From: an uncultured Flavobacteriales bacterium | GTDB taxonomy: Bacteria > Bacteroidota > Bacteroidia > Flavobacteriales_E > Vicingaceae | NCBI GenBank assembly: GCA_905479325.1 | Contig: CAJQLW010000048.1 | Location: 1-64,000 of the forward strand | Reading direction: 5' to 3' | DNA length: 64,000 nt | Shown: piece after piece, positions 33,180-43,096 of the stretch | Position numbering within the stretch: position 1 is the first letter of the stretch | How the letters are laid out: every line of letters starts with the position of its first letter | Notes under the pieces: model-generated | What the model saw: only the letters and a program-made list of their open reading frames with translations | Database searches by the model: none | What the model was told of the DNA's origin: nothing | Program-made: the position numbers and the translations under genes

Positions 33180-34051
33180 TACAATACGTTTAATACCTGC
33201 TCTTTAATTTTTTCAAGTTGGTCTTTCATTTGAACAACCAATTTCTGCATTTGTGCATGATTAGATTTAGAACCTAATGTATTTACTTCTCTTCCAATTT
33301 CTTGTGAAATAAATCCTAGTTTTTTCCCTTGTCCTTGTTCCTCTGCCATTGTTTTCTTGAAATAATCGCAGTGGGCTTTCAAGCGAACTTTTTCTTCAGA
33401 GATATCATATTTTTCCATATAAAAAATCATCTCTTGCTCAAAACGATCCATATCAACATTATCCTTTTGTTGAGCGTCTTCTAAGTTGGATAAAATTCTA
33501 GTTCGAACCGTTTCTGTTCGTTCATCTTCGTATTTTAATGCCTCGGCTAATAAGCTTTCAATCTTATTAATATGGTCGGTTAAGTCCAATTCTAACGTTT
33601 TCCCTTCGTCTGCTCTGAAGCTGTTTATTTCAACTAAAGCTTCTTTTAATAGCGTTAATACTGCGTTGTCGTTGCTTTCGTTTACTGACTCTTCTCGTGC
33701 TTTTAAAATCTCGGGCATCTTTAAAATTGTTGCCGTCAAATTAGAGTTGTCTAGTTTAAACTTACCGTTTAAAAGACTTAGCTGATTATAATAGCGCTGA
33801 AAAACTACTTCATCTATTTCATAGCTGTTTTCTTTTTCGTTCGCTTCATAAGACAAATACATTTCAATTTTACCACGTTGCAGGTCCTTGGCTATTTCCT
33901 TTCTAAGAACTAACTCTTGGTCTTTGAATAAGGAGGGAACTTTAACGCTAACATCCGCTTGCTTACTGTTCAGGGATTTAAGCTGAATCGTAATTTTCTT
34001 ATTCCCTATTACTCCTTCGGCTTTTCCATAGCCGGTCATTGAATGTATCAT
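33179..34051 (-). CDS. yicC: YicC family endoribonuclease-type protein
   Basis: A 290-residue protein with the YicC N-terminal start MIHSMTGYGKAEG and the C-terminal DUF1732 block (DVDMDRFEQEMIFYMEKYDISEE, LGFISQEIGREVNTLGSKSN). YicC proteins are reported to act in RNA turnover and stress survival. It overlaps gmk by one base and lies 42 bases after aspS. Confidence 0.93.
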   Translation of the reverse strand: MIHSMTGYGKAEGVIGNKKITIQLKSLNSKQADVSVKVPSLFKDQELVLRKEIAKDLQRGKIEMYLSYEANEKENSYEIDEVVFQRYYNQLSLLNGKFKLDNSNLTATILKMPEILKAREESVNESNDNAVLTLLKEALVEINSFRADEGKTLELDLTDHINKIESLLAEALKYEDERTETVRTRILSNLEDAQQKDNVDMDRFEQEMIFYMEKYDISEEKVRLKAHCDYFKKTMAEEQGQGKKLGFISQEIGREVNTLGSKSNHAQMQKLVVQMKDQLEKIKEQVLNVL

Positions 34052-34093
34052 GCAGTAAATTTAGTTGCCAAAGGTAATTTATTCTAAAAAAGG

Positions 34094-35845
34094 CTATTTA
34101 GCAGGTTTTGTTTGCAGAAAAAGCTCGTCTAGTTGCTCTTTACTAATTGGTGCAGGTGCGTCTATCATTACATCTCTTCCACTGTTGTTTTTTGGAAAAG
34201 CAATGTAATCTCTTATAGAATCTGAGCCTCCAAATAAGGCACACATTCTGTCAAAACCTAATGCAATCCCTCCATGTGGGGGAGCTCCGTATTCAAATGC
34301 GTCCATTAAAAATCCAAACTGATCTTTTGCTTCTTCAACCGTAAATCCTAACAAGCTCAGCATTTTTTCCTGAGTTGACCTGTCGTGTATTCGAATAGAG
34401 CCTCCACCAACTTCAACACCGTTAATAACCATGTCGTAAGCGTTTGCTCGAACTTCTCCAGGAGCTGATTCTAGCTTGTCAAAATCTTCAACTTTAGGCG
34501 ATGTAAAGGGGTGATGCATGGCATGGAATCGCTTCGTTTCCTCGTCCCACTCCAACAAAGGAAAGTCTGTAACCCATACAGGAGCGAAGGTATTTTTGTC
34601 CCTTAAACCCAATTCAGCTCCTAGATGCAATCTGAGTTCACTCATCGCAGAGCGACTTTGGTTTACATTACCCGAAATAATTAAAATTAAGTCACCCTTC
34701 TCTGCGCCAAATTTCTCTGCCCAAGCTTGCTTTTGTTCTTCACTGTAAAATTTATCTACTGATGATTTAATACTACCATCTTCATTCATTTTGGCGTAGA
34801 CTAATCCTTTTGCTCCAACTTGTGGTCTCTTAACAAAGTCGGTTAAAGCATCCAGTTGTTTTCTAGTATATGTTGCGCAGCCTTTCGCACAAATACCGAC
34901 TACAAGTTCAGCTTCGTCAAACACTTTGAAGCCTAAGTTTTGCGTTACATCGTTTAATTCGTGAAATTCCATCCCAAAACGAATGTCAGGCTTATCAGAG
35001 CCATAAAGTCTCATGGCGTCGGCATAGTCCATTCTAGGAAAGTCCTTTAAATCAATGCTTTTAACAGTTTTGAAAAGGTGGCGCATCATATGCTCGAAAG
35101 TGCTCAGAATATCTTCTTGTTCCACAAAGGTCATTTCACAATCAATTTGAGTAAATTCTGGCTGCCTATCAGCTCTTAAGTCTTCATCTCTAAAGCATTT
35201 AACAATTTGAAAGTAGCGGTCGAAACCTGAAACCATTAAGAGTTGCTTAAAGGTTTGTGGCGATTGTGGTAAAGCATAAAATTGCCCCTCATTCATTCTT
35301 GAAGGAACGACAAAATCTCGAGCTCCCTCCGGGGTAGATTTAATTAATACAGGAGTTTCAACTTCAATGAATGCCGCACCATCTAGGTAATTTCTGACCT
35401 CTTTTGCTAATTTATGGCGTAAGAATAGTTTTTCTTGCACCGGATTTCTTCTTAAATCTAAATAGCGGTATTTCATTCGCAATTCTTCACCGCCATCTGT
35501 TTCATTTTCAATAGTAAAAGGCGGTGTTTTGGAAGCATTTAAAACAGTAAGCTTCGTAACAGAAATTTCAATATTACCGGTTGGCATTTTGTCATTTTTG
35601 CTGCTGCGTTCTATTACAGTTCCTTCAACTTGAATAACAAATTCTCTACCCAACTCTCTCGCTTGCGCACAGAGTTGTTGGTTTTCATCCATATTAAAGG
35701 TCAACTGTGTAATACCATACCGGTCCCTCAAATCAACAAAAGTTAATCCACCAAGATCTCTGGATTTTTGTACCCAACCTGAAAGTTTAACGGAATCATT
35801 TAAGTTTTCAATGCGCAATTCGCCGCAGTTGTGTGTTCTAAGCAT
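34094..35845 (-). CDS. aspS: Aspartate--tRNA ligase
   Basis: A 583-residue bacterial-type class II synthetase: N-terminal OB anticodon-binding domain (residues ~15-110), motif 2 [18 protein letters not shown], the bacterial insertion domain (~290-415), and motif 3 [15 protein letters not shown]. Also visible are [25 protein letters not shown] and ATTKE-type [18 protein letters not shown]. Normal length. Confidence 0.97.
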   Translation of the reverse strand: MLRTHNCGELRIENLNDSVKLSGWVQKSRDLGGLTFVDLRDRYGITQLTFNMDENQQLCAQARELGREFVIQVEGTVIERSSKNDKMPTGNIEISVTKLTVLNASKTPPFTIENETDGGEELRMKYRYLDLRRNPVQEKLFLRHKLAKEVRNYLDGAAFIEVETPVLIKSTPEGARDFVVPSRMNEGQFYALPQSPQTFKQLLMVSGFDRYFQIVKCFRDEDLRADRQPEFTQIDCEMTFVEQEDILSTFEHMMRHLFKTVKSIDLKDFPRMDYADAMRLYGSDKPDIRFGMEFHELNDVTQNLGFKVFDEAELVVGICAKGCATYTRKQLDALTDFVKRPQVGAKGLVYAKMNEDGSIKSSVDKFYSEEQKQAWAEKFGAEKGDLILIISGNVNQSRSAMSELRLHLGAELGLRDKNTFAPVWVTDFPLLEWDEETKRFHAMHHPFTSPKVEDFDKLESAPGEVRANAYDMVINGVEVGGGSIRIHDRSTQEKMLSLLGFTVEEAKDQFGFLMDAFEYGAPPHGGIALGFDRMCALFGGSDSIRDYIAFPKNNSGRDVMIDAPAPISKEQLDELFLQTKPAK

Positions 35846-36183
35846 GCTCTAAATTTTGTGCGAAATTAACTATTCAAATGTTGAATGTTGAATGCTGAAT
35901 GTGAAATGTACAAGAAACTTAGACGAACAGCACATCTTAAGCCGAAATTGTATAAATTTCTTTAAATTTTGACTGTTTTTTCAAGTTTAATATCCTACTG
36001 TTGTCGAAATGCAATGCAAGTAGTCAAAGGCTGCGAAAAGTTTGAGGATGCTCGTTTGAACACGTATGTTAAGTAACAGCAGGAGTACGATTTTACTCGT
36101 TATAATTTTTGATCACTATTCTTTTGCGTGTTCTCCGTCATCTCTTTTCCTAATTTTACATTCAATATTCTTCATTATAAATT
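35846..36183. other. Intergenic region between aspS and tadA
   Basis: This 338-base divergent gap has no convincing ORF. It contains a short tandem repeat next to aspS (annotated separately). The middle part (35990-36080) is relatively GC-richer than its surroundings and contains short complementary words, but I cannot identify a known RNA. It should carry promoters for both flanking genes, though no strong TAnnTTTG/TTG pair at correct spacing was found. Confidence 0.4.
35881..35908. repeat. Degenerate 7-base tandem repeat, four units
   Basis: Units TTGAATG, TTGAATG, CTGAATG and TGAAATG follow one another without gaps. They lie about 36 bases upstream of the aspS start on the minus strand. 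No function is evident; tandem repeats this short arise easily by slippage. Confidence 0.5.
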
Positions 36184-36633
36184 ATGATTCAGCCTTTCGA
36201 CGATAATTACTTTATGAAGCAAGCTTTAAACGAAGCAAATTTAGCATTCGACAAAGATGAAATTCCTATTGGAGCTGTAATAGTGCACGACTTTAAGGTG
36301 ATTGCTAGGGCGCATAATTTAACAGAAACTCTAAATGACGTAACAGCTCACGCAGAAATGCAGGCTTTCACTGCTGGGGCCGATTTTTTAGGTGGGAAAT
36401 ATTTAAAGGAATGTACCTTATATGTAACATTAGAGCCATGTGTAATGTGTACAGGTGCTTCCTATTGGACGCAAATTATGCGCGTAGTTTATGGGGCTAA
36501 AGATGAACGTCCAAGGCAGCAAAGTATTGATAAACAATACTTATTTCATCCAAAAACAGAAGTGGTTGGCGGTGTACTGGCTGATGATTGTAGAGATTTA
36601 CTCAAGTTGTTTTTCGAAGAGAAGAGAGGATAG
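36184..36633 (+). CDS. tadA: tRNA-specific adenosine deaminase-type protein
   Basis: A 149-residue cytidine/deoxycytidylate-deaminase-fold protein with the zinc motifs THAEMQAF (His and catalytic Glu) and LEPCVMCTGA (Cys pair), as in TadA, which converts adenosine 34 of tRNA-Arg to inosine. The start FMKQALNEANLAFDKDEIPIGAV is typical. Some relatives are guanine deaminases, but PIGAV and length fit TadA. Convergent with the SPOR-like gene, with one base between stops. Confidence 0.88.
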   Translation: MIQPFDDNYFMKQALNEANLAFDKDEIPIGAVIVHDFKVIARAHNLTETLNDVTAHAEMQAFTAGADFLGGKYLKECTLYVTLEPCVMCTGASYWTQIMRVVYGAKDERPRQQSIDKQYLFHPKTEVVGGVLADDCRDLLKLFFEEKRG

Positions 36634-36634
36634 C

Positions 36635-37105
36635 TTACTTAATTGTTGGCTCAATTTCGCCTTTCACTAAAAATGCATTTAGAAAACTTTCTTGGATCAG
36701 AAGTAACTCTTTATTTGCTTCTAATCGGTCTAGAAAATCTCCAACTCTTACTTTATAGTTAGGGGCTTGATATACTAAGTAACTTTTTACTTCAGGAAAT
36801 TCTCTTAGAAATTCAGATTTCGCTTTTACAGCTTCAAGTCTGTTATTAGAGCTCGAAAAGATTTGAATTCTGTAACCGTTGTACTTTTTATTCGCAAGGT
36901 AGTCTTCTATCAATAGATCAATTTTTTCACTTTTTACTTCCACTAAACCTACTATGTTAGTTGTGCTATCTTTCAATGGGTTAGTGTAAATTGAATCCAA
37001 ATTAAGGGTTCGCTCACTTAAGCCTTTATTATCAATTTGGTTGGCCTCTTGCGCAGCGCTGCAAAAAGAAAGGAGTGCAATAGAAAGGGAAAAAAACAGC
37101 CTCAT
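36635..37105 (-). CDS. Secreted SPOR-domain-like protein
   Basis: A 156-residue protein from the ATG at 37105, preferred to an upstream ATG at 37183 because MRLFFSLSIALLSFCSAAQ then forms a signal peptide. The C-terminal part NGYRIQIFSSSNNRLEAVKAKSEFLREFPEV plus SYLVYQAPNYKVRVGDFLDR is a SPOR domain, which binds denuded peptidoglycan glycan strands. A role at the cell wall is expected; the target process is unknown. Confidence 0.82.
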   Translation of the reverse strand: MRLFFSLSIALLSFCSAAQEANQIDNKGLSERTLNLDSIYTNPLKDSTTNIVGLVEVKSEKIDLLIEDYLANKKYNGYRIQIFSSSNNRLEAVKAKSEFLREFPEVKSYLVYQAPNYKVRVGDFLDRLEANKELLLIQESFLNAFLVKGEIEPTIK

Positions 37106-37181
37106 TGTATTCGAATTTACGACAAAGATAGCGAACTTCATTCTAACCAAAATAGTTCCGAATTTAACAGTTGTTAAGAGC

Positions 37182-37202
37182 AATTTAGAATGATTCTAAA
37201 TT
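37182..37202. promoter_or_regulatory. Palindromic operator-like site upstream of the act operon
   Basis: Arm AATTTAGAAT at 37182-37191 and its exact reverse complement at 37193-37202 flank a single base. The inner 15 bases have the 7-1-7 form (TTAGAAT-N-ATTCTAA) known from Fur/PerR-type boxes. It covers the expected -33 region of the TAATTTTG box at 37217, which is where a repressor or proximal activator would bind. The identity of any regulator is inference. Confidence 0.55.
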
Positions 37203-37216
37203 AGCTAGAACCGATT

Positions 37217-37224
37217 TAATTTTG
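37217..37224 (+). promoter_or_regulatory. -7 box candidate for the act-cox operon
   Basis: TAATTTTG fully matches TAnnTTTG; the start would be near 37229 with a leader of ~100 bases. A second full match, TAAATTTG at 37258-37265, would give a ~60-base leader. Neither has a canonical -33 TTG at 18-20 bases, so activator dependence is possible. Confidence 0.4.
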
Positions 37225-37328
37225 TCTTAATCGAATGGCAACAATAAGACTTGTGGTTAAATTTGCAATCGGTAAAAAATGGGTTTACCTCAAAAACGGT
37301 TTACTAGATAAAACCTAATTAGCGAAAT

Positions 37329-38597
37329 ATGAACGTAATATCATTCAAAAAACCAGCCATCCACTTTCTCGGTCTGTTTTCTTTTTTGTTAGCATTTAGT
37401 GTATCATCAACTACACTACAAGCGCAAGAAGATGGAGAAAAACTATTCAAAAGCTATTGTGCGTCATGTCATAGTCCAGGTGCAAACCAACTAGTTGGTC
37501 CGGGATTGGCAGGTGTGTATGACAAGTACGAGCGCGAGTGGTTGTATAAGTGGATTAAAAACTCAGGAGAGCTAATAGCTTCTGGAGATGCTCAGGCCGT
37601 TGCTGTATTTGAGCAATACAACAAAGTCATTATGCCTGCTCAACCTGTTACTGATGTTCAGGTTGATGCAATTTTGGATTACATTAAAGTTTATAACGAG
37701 TCTGCGCCTGTTGTTGCTGATGCAGGTGCTGCAGGAGCTGCAGAAGTAGTGGAAGTTGAAGATCCAGGAATTTCAAATTATGCTATTGCGGGTTTGGTTG
37801 TTCTTTTTTTAATTGTGATTATACTGTTAAGAAAAGTTCAATACATCTTCACTGCTGCTAAGGCAAGAGAAGCTGGAGAGGAAATGCCGGAAGAGACAAC
37901 CTTGACTCAAGCGCTGGCGTTAACAGTTTCTCAGAATAAAACAATTTTTGCTTTGTTGGGAATTGTTTGTCTTGCTATGTTTGCCAAGGTTGGATGGGAT
38001 TCAGCTTTTGGTGTTGGTGTTTACCAAGGTTACGAGCCGGAACAGCCAATTAAATTTTCGCATGAATTGCATGCAGGAACAAACGGCATTGATTGTAATT
38101 ACTGTCACAACAGTGCTTCTTATTCTAAGTCCGCCGGAATCCCTTCTCCAAACTTATGTATGAACTGTCATACTTACATTCAGGAAGGCCCTCAGTACGG
38201 TAAGGAAGAAATTGGAAAAATTTACGCCGCTTTAGATTTTGATCCCGTAACTAAGACTTACGGTCCAAATCAAAAGCCAATTAAATGGGTTAAGGTTCAT
38301 AATTTGCCGGATCACGTTTATTTTAATCACTCACAGCACGTTTCTATTGGTAAAATTGCTTGTCAAAAGTGTCATGGTCCAGTTGAAACGTACACGGTAG
38401 GTAAGCAACACGCAGAACTTACTATGGGTTGGTGTATTAATTGCCACAGAGAAACAAAAGTTCAGATGGCCGATAACGGTTATTATGATGAAATTCACAA
38501 AAGACTTCCTGAAGAGTTGAAAAAACAATATTTAGAGGATGGTACGATTACCGTTTCTGAATTAGGAGGTATTGAGTGTGCAAAGTGTCATTATTAA
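37329..38597 (+). CDS. actA: Alternative complex III subunit ActA, multiheme cytochrome c
   Basis: A 422-residue protein with signal peptide (1-33) and six CxxCH heme sites: CASCH at 44-48 in an N-terminal class I cytochrome domain, then, after two membrane segments (~150-170 and ~205-225), CNYCH, CMNCH, CQKCH, CINCH and CAKCH. ActA carries the periplasmic hemes that pass electrons from quinol oxidation toward the terminal oxidase. The N-terminal monoheme domain is joined to the usual pentaheme part. First gene of actABCDEF-coxBA. Confidence 0.93.
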   Translation: MNVISFKKPAIHFLGLFSFLLAFSVSSTTLQAQEDGEKLFKSYCASCHSPGANQLVGPGLAGVYDKYEREWLYKWIKNSGELIASGDAQAVAVFEQYNKVIMPAQPVTDVQVDAILDYIKVYNESAPVVADAGAAGAAEVVEVEDPGISNYAIAGLVVLFLIVIILLRKVQYIFTAAKAREAGEEMPEETTLTQALALTVSQNKTIFALLGIVCLAMFAKVGWDSAFGVGVYQGYEPEQPIKFSHELHAGTNGIDCNYCHNSASYSKSAGIPSPNLCMNCHTYIQEGPQYGKEEIGKIYAALDFDPVTKTYGPNQKPIKWVKVHNLPDHVYFNHSQHVSIGKIACQKCHGPVETYTVGKQHAELTMGWCINCHRETKVQMADNGYYDEIHKRLPEELKKQYLEDGTITVSELGGIECAKCHY

Positions 38598-38624
38598 GAT
38601 TTAACAAGAAGCAGTATAAAGCTT

Positions 38625-41600
38625 ATGTCAAATAATAAAAAATATTGGAAAGGAGTTGAAGAGTTAAATAACTCTCCAGCTTTTCAAGAGGTAAAGTCGA
38701 AAGAGTTTAACGAATATTTGCCTGCGGAAGACTTCTTAGGAGATGAAGGGTTGTTGGCTAATTCAAATACATCGAGAAGAGACTTTTTAAAGTATCTTGG
38801 CTTTGGTGTAACTGCAGCATCATTGGCGGCATGTGAAGCTCCGGTAAATAAAGTAATCCCTCATGTAGTTAAAGGCGATAAAACAAATCCTGGTGTGGCA
38901 AATTATTTTGCTACTAATTACTCAGATGGATTTGATTATTGTGATATCGTTGTAAAAACGAGAGAAGGTCGTCCAATTAAAATCGAAGGCAATAAAAAGT
39001 CTCCGCTAACAGGTGGGGCAATTAATGCAAGAGTTAATTCTTCCGTTCTTTCATTATATGATGAAAAAAGGTATAGAGCTCCTGAAATAGGAGGTACTCC
39101 TACAACATGGTCTAAGTTTAATGGAACGGTTAAAAAACAACTTTCAGATGCATTGGCAAACGGAGGTAAAGTCCGAATTCTGACCAATTCAATTACAAGC
39201 CCTTCAACAAAAAAACTTGTTGCTGATTTCGTTGCCGCTAATCCATCAGCTGATATCAAACACGTTTCTTATGATGCAGTTTCTGCTAGTGGAATGATTG
39301 AAGCAAACAAAGAAAGTTTTGGAGTGGCAGCGCTACCAACTTATGATTTATCTAAAGCAAAATCAATTGTTAGTATTGGGGCTGATTTTATGAACAGCTT
39401 TCCGTCTTCAATTGAATTAACATCTCAATACGCTAAGGGTAGAAAACCTGAAAATGGTTGGATGTCGAAGCACTTTCAATTTGAAGCGTCGCTTTCTTTG
39501 AGTGGTTCCAATGCAGATGTTAGAATGCCAATGAAACCATCGGAGTATGGTAAAACTGTAGCTGCTATTTACAACTACCTAAATGGTAGTAAGTCCAACG
39601 TGGCGCCAAAAGTTAAAATGGCAGCTGAGCACTTGTTAGCCAATAAAGGTGAGTCTATTGTTTTGTGTGGTGTTAATGATAAAGACATTCAAAACGTTGT
39701 AATTGCCATCAATCATATGTTAGGCAATTACGGAACTACGGTTAGCATTAAAAGAGCTTCCAATCAGCGCCAAGGCGTTGATGCGGATGTAGCATCTTTA
39801 GTAAACGACTTGAAGTCGGGTTCAGTTGATGTTTTATTAATTGACGGAGTGAATCCCGTATACAGCATGCCAGCTGATATGGATTTTAAAGGGGCAATGG
39901 CAAAAGCGAAAACATCAATTGTTTTTGCTAGTAGACCAACAGAAACTTCAGTAGAAGCAAAAATGGTTGGCGCTGCGCCACATTATTTAGAGTCATGGAA
40001 CGATTCAAATCCTGTTGCAGGACATTACTCAATTACTCAACCTTCTATTAGTCCATTGTTCGACACAATGCAATTTCAAGACTGCATGATTTCTTGGATG
40101 GGACTAGATGGTAATTATTACGATTTCATTAAAGCGACGTGGCAAGCAGTAACGTTTCCAATGCAATCAGAATCGTTGTTGTTCGAAGATTTCTGGAATA
40201 CAACGTTAGAGCTAGGTTACTTTACAGGTAAAACAGCTGAAGGAGTTGAGTTAACTTTTACAGATAATGCTTCGGCAGCGTTATCTAAGATTTCAAAAAT
40301 AAAGTCTTCAGAATTAGAAATAGAGTTTTATTCTAAGGTAGGAATCGGAAACGGGAATCAGTCTCACAACCCATGGTTGCAAGAGTTGCCGGATCCAATT
40401 TCTAAAATAACTTGGGACAATTACATAGCCATGAACCCTGCAGAAGCCAAAGAAAAAGGTTTCGCAATTGAATATGGCGAGCAAAAAGATGCAGATACCA
40501 TAAACATTACCATTAACGGTGTGACGTTCGAGAACGTTCCCGTAGTTGCTCAGCCAGGGCAAGCACCGGGCACATTGTCAGTAGCGTTAGGTTATGGTCA
40601 AACCATTGGTAAGAGTAATGAAATTATCGGATTTAACGTATATCCCGCTGTAAAAGGCATGATGGGATATGCTACTGAAGTTTCTATGGAAGCTGCAGGA
40701 GAGAAATACCAAATTGCAACTACTCAAACGCACCAAACCGTTATGGGAAGAACATCAGTAGTTAGAGAAACTACGTTAGATGTTTTTAAAAACGGTTCAA
40801 AAGAAGATTACAATCCTGCTCATATGTTGGCTACTCATGAAGGGCCAATGAATGTCAATGATGTAGATTTATGGGCTGCTCATCCGGTAGCTACAGCTGG
40901 TCACCATTGGGGAATGAGTATTGACTTAAATACTTGTATTGGTTGTGGTTCATGTGTTACTTCATGTAACTCAGAAAACAACGTTCCTGTTGTAGGAAAA
41001 GACGAGGTGCGAAGATCAAGAGAAATGCATTGGATGAGAATTGATAGATATTTTAGTTCAAGTCCAGAATCTGTTGAAGACAGAAATTATGGTGAAATGG
41101 AGAGCCCTGAGGATAATCCTATGGTAGTTCATCAACCAATGATGTGTCAGCATTGTAACCACGCTCCATGTGAGACAGTTTGTCCTGTTGCGGCAACTAC
41201 TCATAGTAACGAAGGTTTAAACCAAATGACTTATAATAGATGTATCGGTACAAGATATTGTGCGAACAACTGTCCTTATAAGGTTAGACGATTTAACTGG
41301 TTTAACTACATGGGTTACGATAAATTTGCTGATTTGAATCCATCTCAAGACGATTTAGGGCGTATGGTATTAAACCCAGATGTTACAGTTCGAGCTAGAG
41401 GCGTAATGGAGAAATGCAGCCTTTGTGTGCAAAGGATACAAACTGGTAAGTTAGACGCTAAAAAGGAAAGCAGACCTGTAATGGACGGAGACATTGAAAC
41501 AGCTTGTTCTTCAGCTTGTCCTACAAATGCGATTACTTTTGGTGATTACAATGATAAATCAAGTAAAGTACTAGCTGCTTCTCAAAGTAACAGAGCATAC

Positions 41601-41681
41601 AGAGTTATTGAAGAAGTGGGAACACAATCAAACATTTATTACCAAGTTAAGGTAAGAAATACAGAATCAAATATTGCTTAA
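38625..41681 (+). CDS. actB: Alternative complex III subunit ActB (molybdopterin-oxidoreductase-like plus Fe-S domain)
   Basis: A 1018-residue protein. An N-terminal extension ends in a twin-arginine signal SRRDFLKYLGFGVTAASLAAC with a lipobox-like Cys, so it is exported folded and possibly lipidated. Residues ~80-740 are the molybdopterin-oxidoreductase-like part, which in ActB proteins lacks a bound cofactor. The C-terminal ~250 residues hold ferredoxin-type cluster motifs CIGCGSCVTSC, CQHCNHAPCETVCP, CIGTRYCANNCP and CSLCVQR, with a further CSSACP. It relays electrons within the complex. It follows actA by 27 bases. Confidence 0.95.
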   Translation: MSNNKKYWKGVEELNNSPAFQEVKSKEFNEYLPAEDFLGDEGLLANSNTSRRDFLKYLGFGVTAASLAACEAPVNKVIPHVVKGDKTNPGVANYFATNYSDGFDYCDIVVKTREGRPIKIEGNKKSPLTGGAINARVNSSVLSLYDEKRYRAPEIGGTPTTWSKFNGTVKKQLSDALANGGKVRILTNSITSPSTKKLVADFVAANPSADIKHVSYDAVSASGMIEANKESFGVAALPTYDLSKAKSIVSIGADFMNSFPSSIELTSQYAKGRKPENGWMSKHFQFEASLSLSGSNADVRMPMKPSEYGKTVAAIYNYLNGSKSNVAPKVKMAAEHLLANKGESIVLCGVNDKDIQNVVIAINHMLGNYGTTVSIKRASNQRQGVDADVASLVNDLKSGSVDVLLIDGVNPVYSMPADMDFKGAMAKAKTSIVFASRPTETSVEAKMVGAAPHYLESWNDSNPVAGHYSITQPSISPLFDTMQFQDCMISWMGLDGNYYDFIKATWQAVTFPMQSESLLFEDFWNTTLELGYFTGKTAEGVELTFTDNASAALSKISKIKSSELEIEFYSKVGIGNGNQSHNPWLQELPDPISKITWDNYIAMNPAEAKEKGFAIEYGEQKDADTINITINGVTFENVPVVAQPGQAPGTLSVALGYGQTIGKSNEIIGFNVYPAVKGMMGYATEVSMEAAGEKYQIATTQTHQTVMGRTSVVRETTLDVFKNGSKEDYNPAHMLATHEGPMNVNDVDLWAAHPVATAGHHWGMSIDLNTCIGCGSCVTSCNSENNVPVVGKDEVRRSREMHWMRIDRYFSSSPESVEDRNYGEMESPEDNPMVVHQPMMCQHCNHAPCETVCPVAATTHSNEGLNQMTYNRCIGTRYCANNCPYKVRRFNWFNYMGYDKFADLNPSQDDLGRMVLNPDVTVRARGVMEKCSLCVQRIQTGKLDAKKESRPVMDGDIETACSSACPTNAITFGDYNDKSSKVLAASQSNRAYRVIEEVGTQSNIYYQVKVRNTESNIA

Positions 41682-41692
41682 AACAAGATAGA

Positions 41693-43084
41693 ATGCATCA
41701 AGAAGCAGCGATAAGAGAACCGTTAATACTAGGAGAAAAGTCATACAGCCAAATTACTGATGATGTTTTAGCCTCAGTTGTAGGAAAAGCCAACCGTTCA
41801 TGGTGGATAGCCTTTGGAATTGCAGCCGTTATGGCAGCATGGGGTATTGGTTGTATTTTATATTTATTAGGAACAGGTATTGGTACTTGGGGTTTGAACA
41901 AAACCGTAGGTTGGGCTTGGGATATTACCAACTTCGTATGGTGGGTAGGTATCGGTCATGCAGGTACATTAATTTCTGCAGTACTTTTACTGTTTAGACA
42001 AAAATGGAGAATGGCTATTAACCGTTCAGCAGAAGCCATGACAATTTTTGCCGTAATGATGGCTGCAGTTTGGCCTGGAATTCACATGGGAAGAATTTGG
42101 TTAGCGTATTTTGTTTTTCCACTACCAAACCAGTTTGGCTCTCTTTGGGTAAACTTCAACTCACCACTTTTATGGGATGTATTTGCAATTAGTACTTACT
42201 TCTCTGTTTCTTTGGTTTTCTGGTATATCGGCTTAATTCCCGATTTTGCAACCATTAGAGATAAAGTGACTCAAGTAGTTCCGAAAAAAGTATATACTTT
42301 ACTGGCATTCGGATGGACAGGTAATGCAAAAGCATGGAATAGATTTGAAGAGATCTCATTAGTACTTGCGGGTTTAGCTACGCCGCTTGTGTTCTCCGTT
42401 CACTCTATTGTATCGATGGACTTTGCAACCTCAGTTATTCCGGGTTGGCATACAACAATTTTCCCTCCATATTTCGTATCAGGAGCGGTTTTCTCAGGAT
42501 TTGCTATGGTGCAAACACTCTTAATCATCATGAGAAAAGTGATGAATCTAGAGAATTATATTACCATCAAACACATTGAATACATGAATATTGTAATTAT
42601 TGTTACAGGTTCTATAGTTGGTGTTGCTTACTTAACTGAATTATTTATTTCTTGGTATTCCGGTGTGGAATACGAAGCATACGCTTTTATCAATAGAGCT
42701 ACCGGACCTTATTGGTGGTCATATTGGGCTATGATGACATGTAATGTTGTTTCACCTCAGGTATTTTGGTTTAAAAAACTAAGAACTAGCATTGGTTTTA
42801 CTTTCTTCATGTCTATTGTGGTTAATATAGGTATGTGGTTTGAGCGTTTTGTAATTATTGTTACATCATTACATAGAGACTATTTACCATCAAGTTGGAC
42901 AATGTTCCATCCGACGTTTGTAGATATTGGGTGTTTTATTGGAACCATTGGGATTTTCTTCGTATTGTTCCTATTGTTTTCTAGATTTTTCCCTGTATTA
43001 CCTTTGAATGAATTGAAAACGATCTTGAAGTCTTCCGGAGAGCAGTACAAGAAAATTGAAACAACAACTGCTGAGGAGCATTAA
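41693..43084 (+). CDS. actC: Alternative complex III subunit ActC (NrfD/PsrC family)
   Basis: A 463-residue integral membrane protein of the NrfD/PsrC type with about ten membrane segments. Characteristic runs include TNFVWWVGIGHAGTLISAVLLL, AVWPGIHMGRIWLAYF, FHPTFVDIG and the long loop GWHTTIFPPYFVSGAVFSG. ActC and ActF form the quinol-binding and proton-pathway membrane core. Spacing of 11 bases to actB and 12 to actD supports one operon. Confidence 0.95.
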   Translation: MHQEAAIREPLILGEKSYSQITDDVLASVVGKANRSWWIAFGIAAVMAAWGIGCILYLLGTGIGTWGLNKTVGWAWDITNFVWWVGIGHAGTLISAVLLLFRQKWRMAINRSAEAMTIFAVMMAAVWPGIHMGRIWLAYFVFPLPNQFGSLWVNFNSPLLWDVFAISTYFSVSLVFWYIGLIPDFATIRDKVTQVVPKKVYTLLAFGWTGNAKAWNRFEEISLVLAGLATPLVFSVHSIVSMDFATSVIPGWHTTIFPPYFVSGAVFSGFAMVQTLLIIMRKVMNLENYITIKHIEYMNIVIIVTGSIVGVAYLTELFISWYSGVEYEAYAFINRATGPYWWSYWAMMTCNVVSPQVFWFKKLRTSIGFTFFMSIVVNIGMWFERFVIIVTSLHRDYLPSSWTMFHPTFVDIGCFIGTIGIFFVLFLLFSRFFPVLPLNELKTILKSSGEQYKKIETTTAEEH

Positions 43085-43096
43085 AAAATTGTTAAG

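Noticed and set aside
35990-36080. A structured non-coding RNA between aspS and tadA
   Set aside because: Some short complementary words are present, but no recognised RNA family pattern, promoter or terminator could be found by eye.
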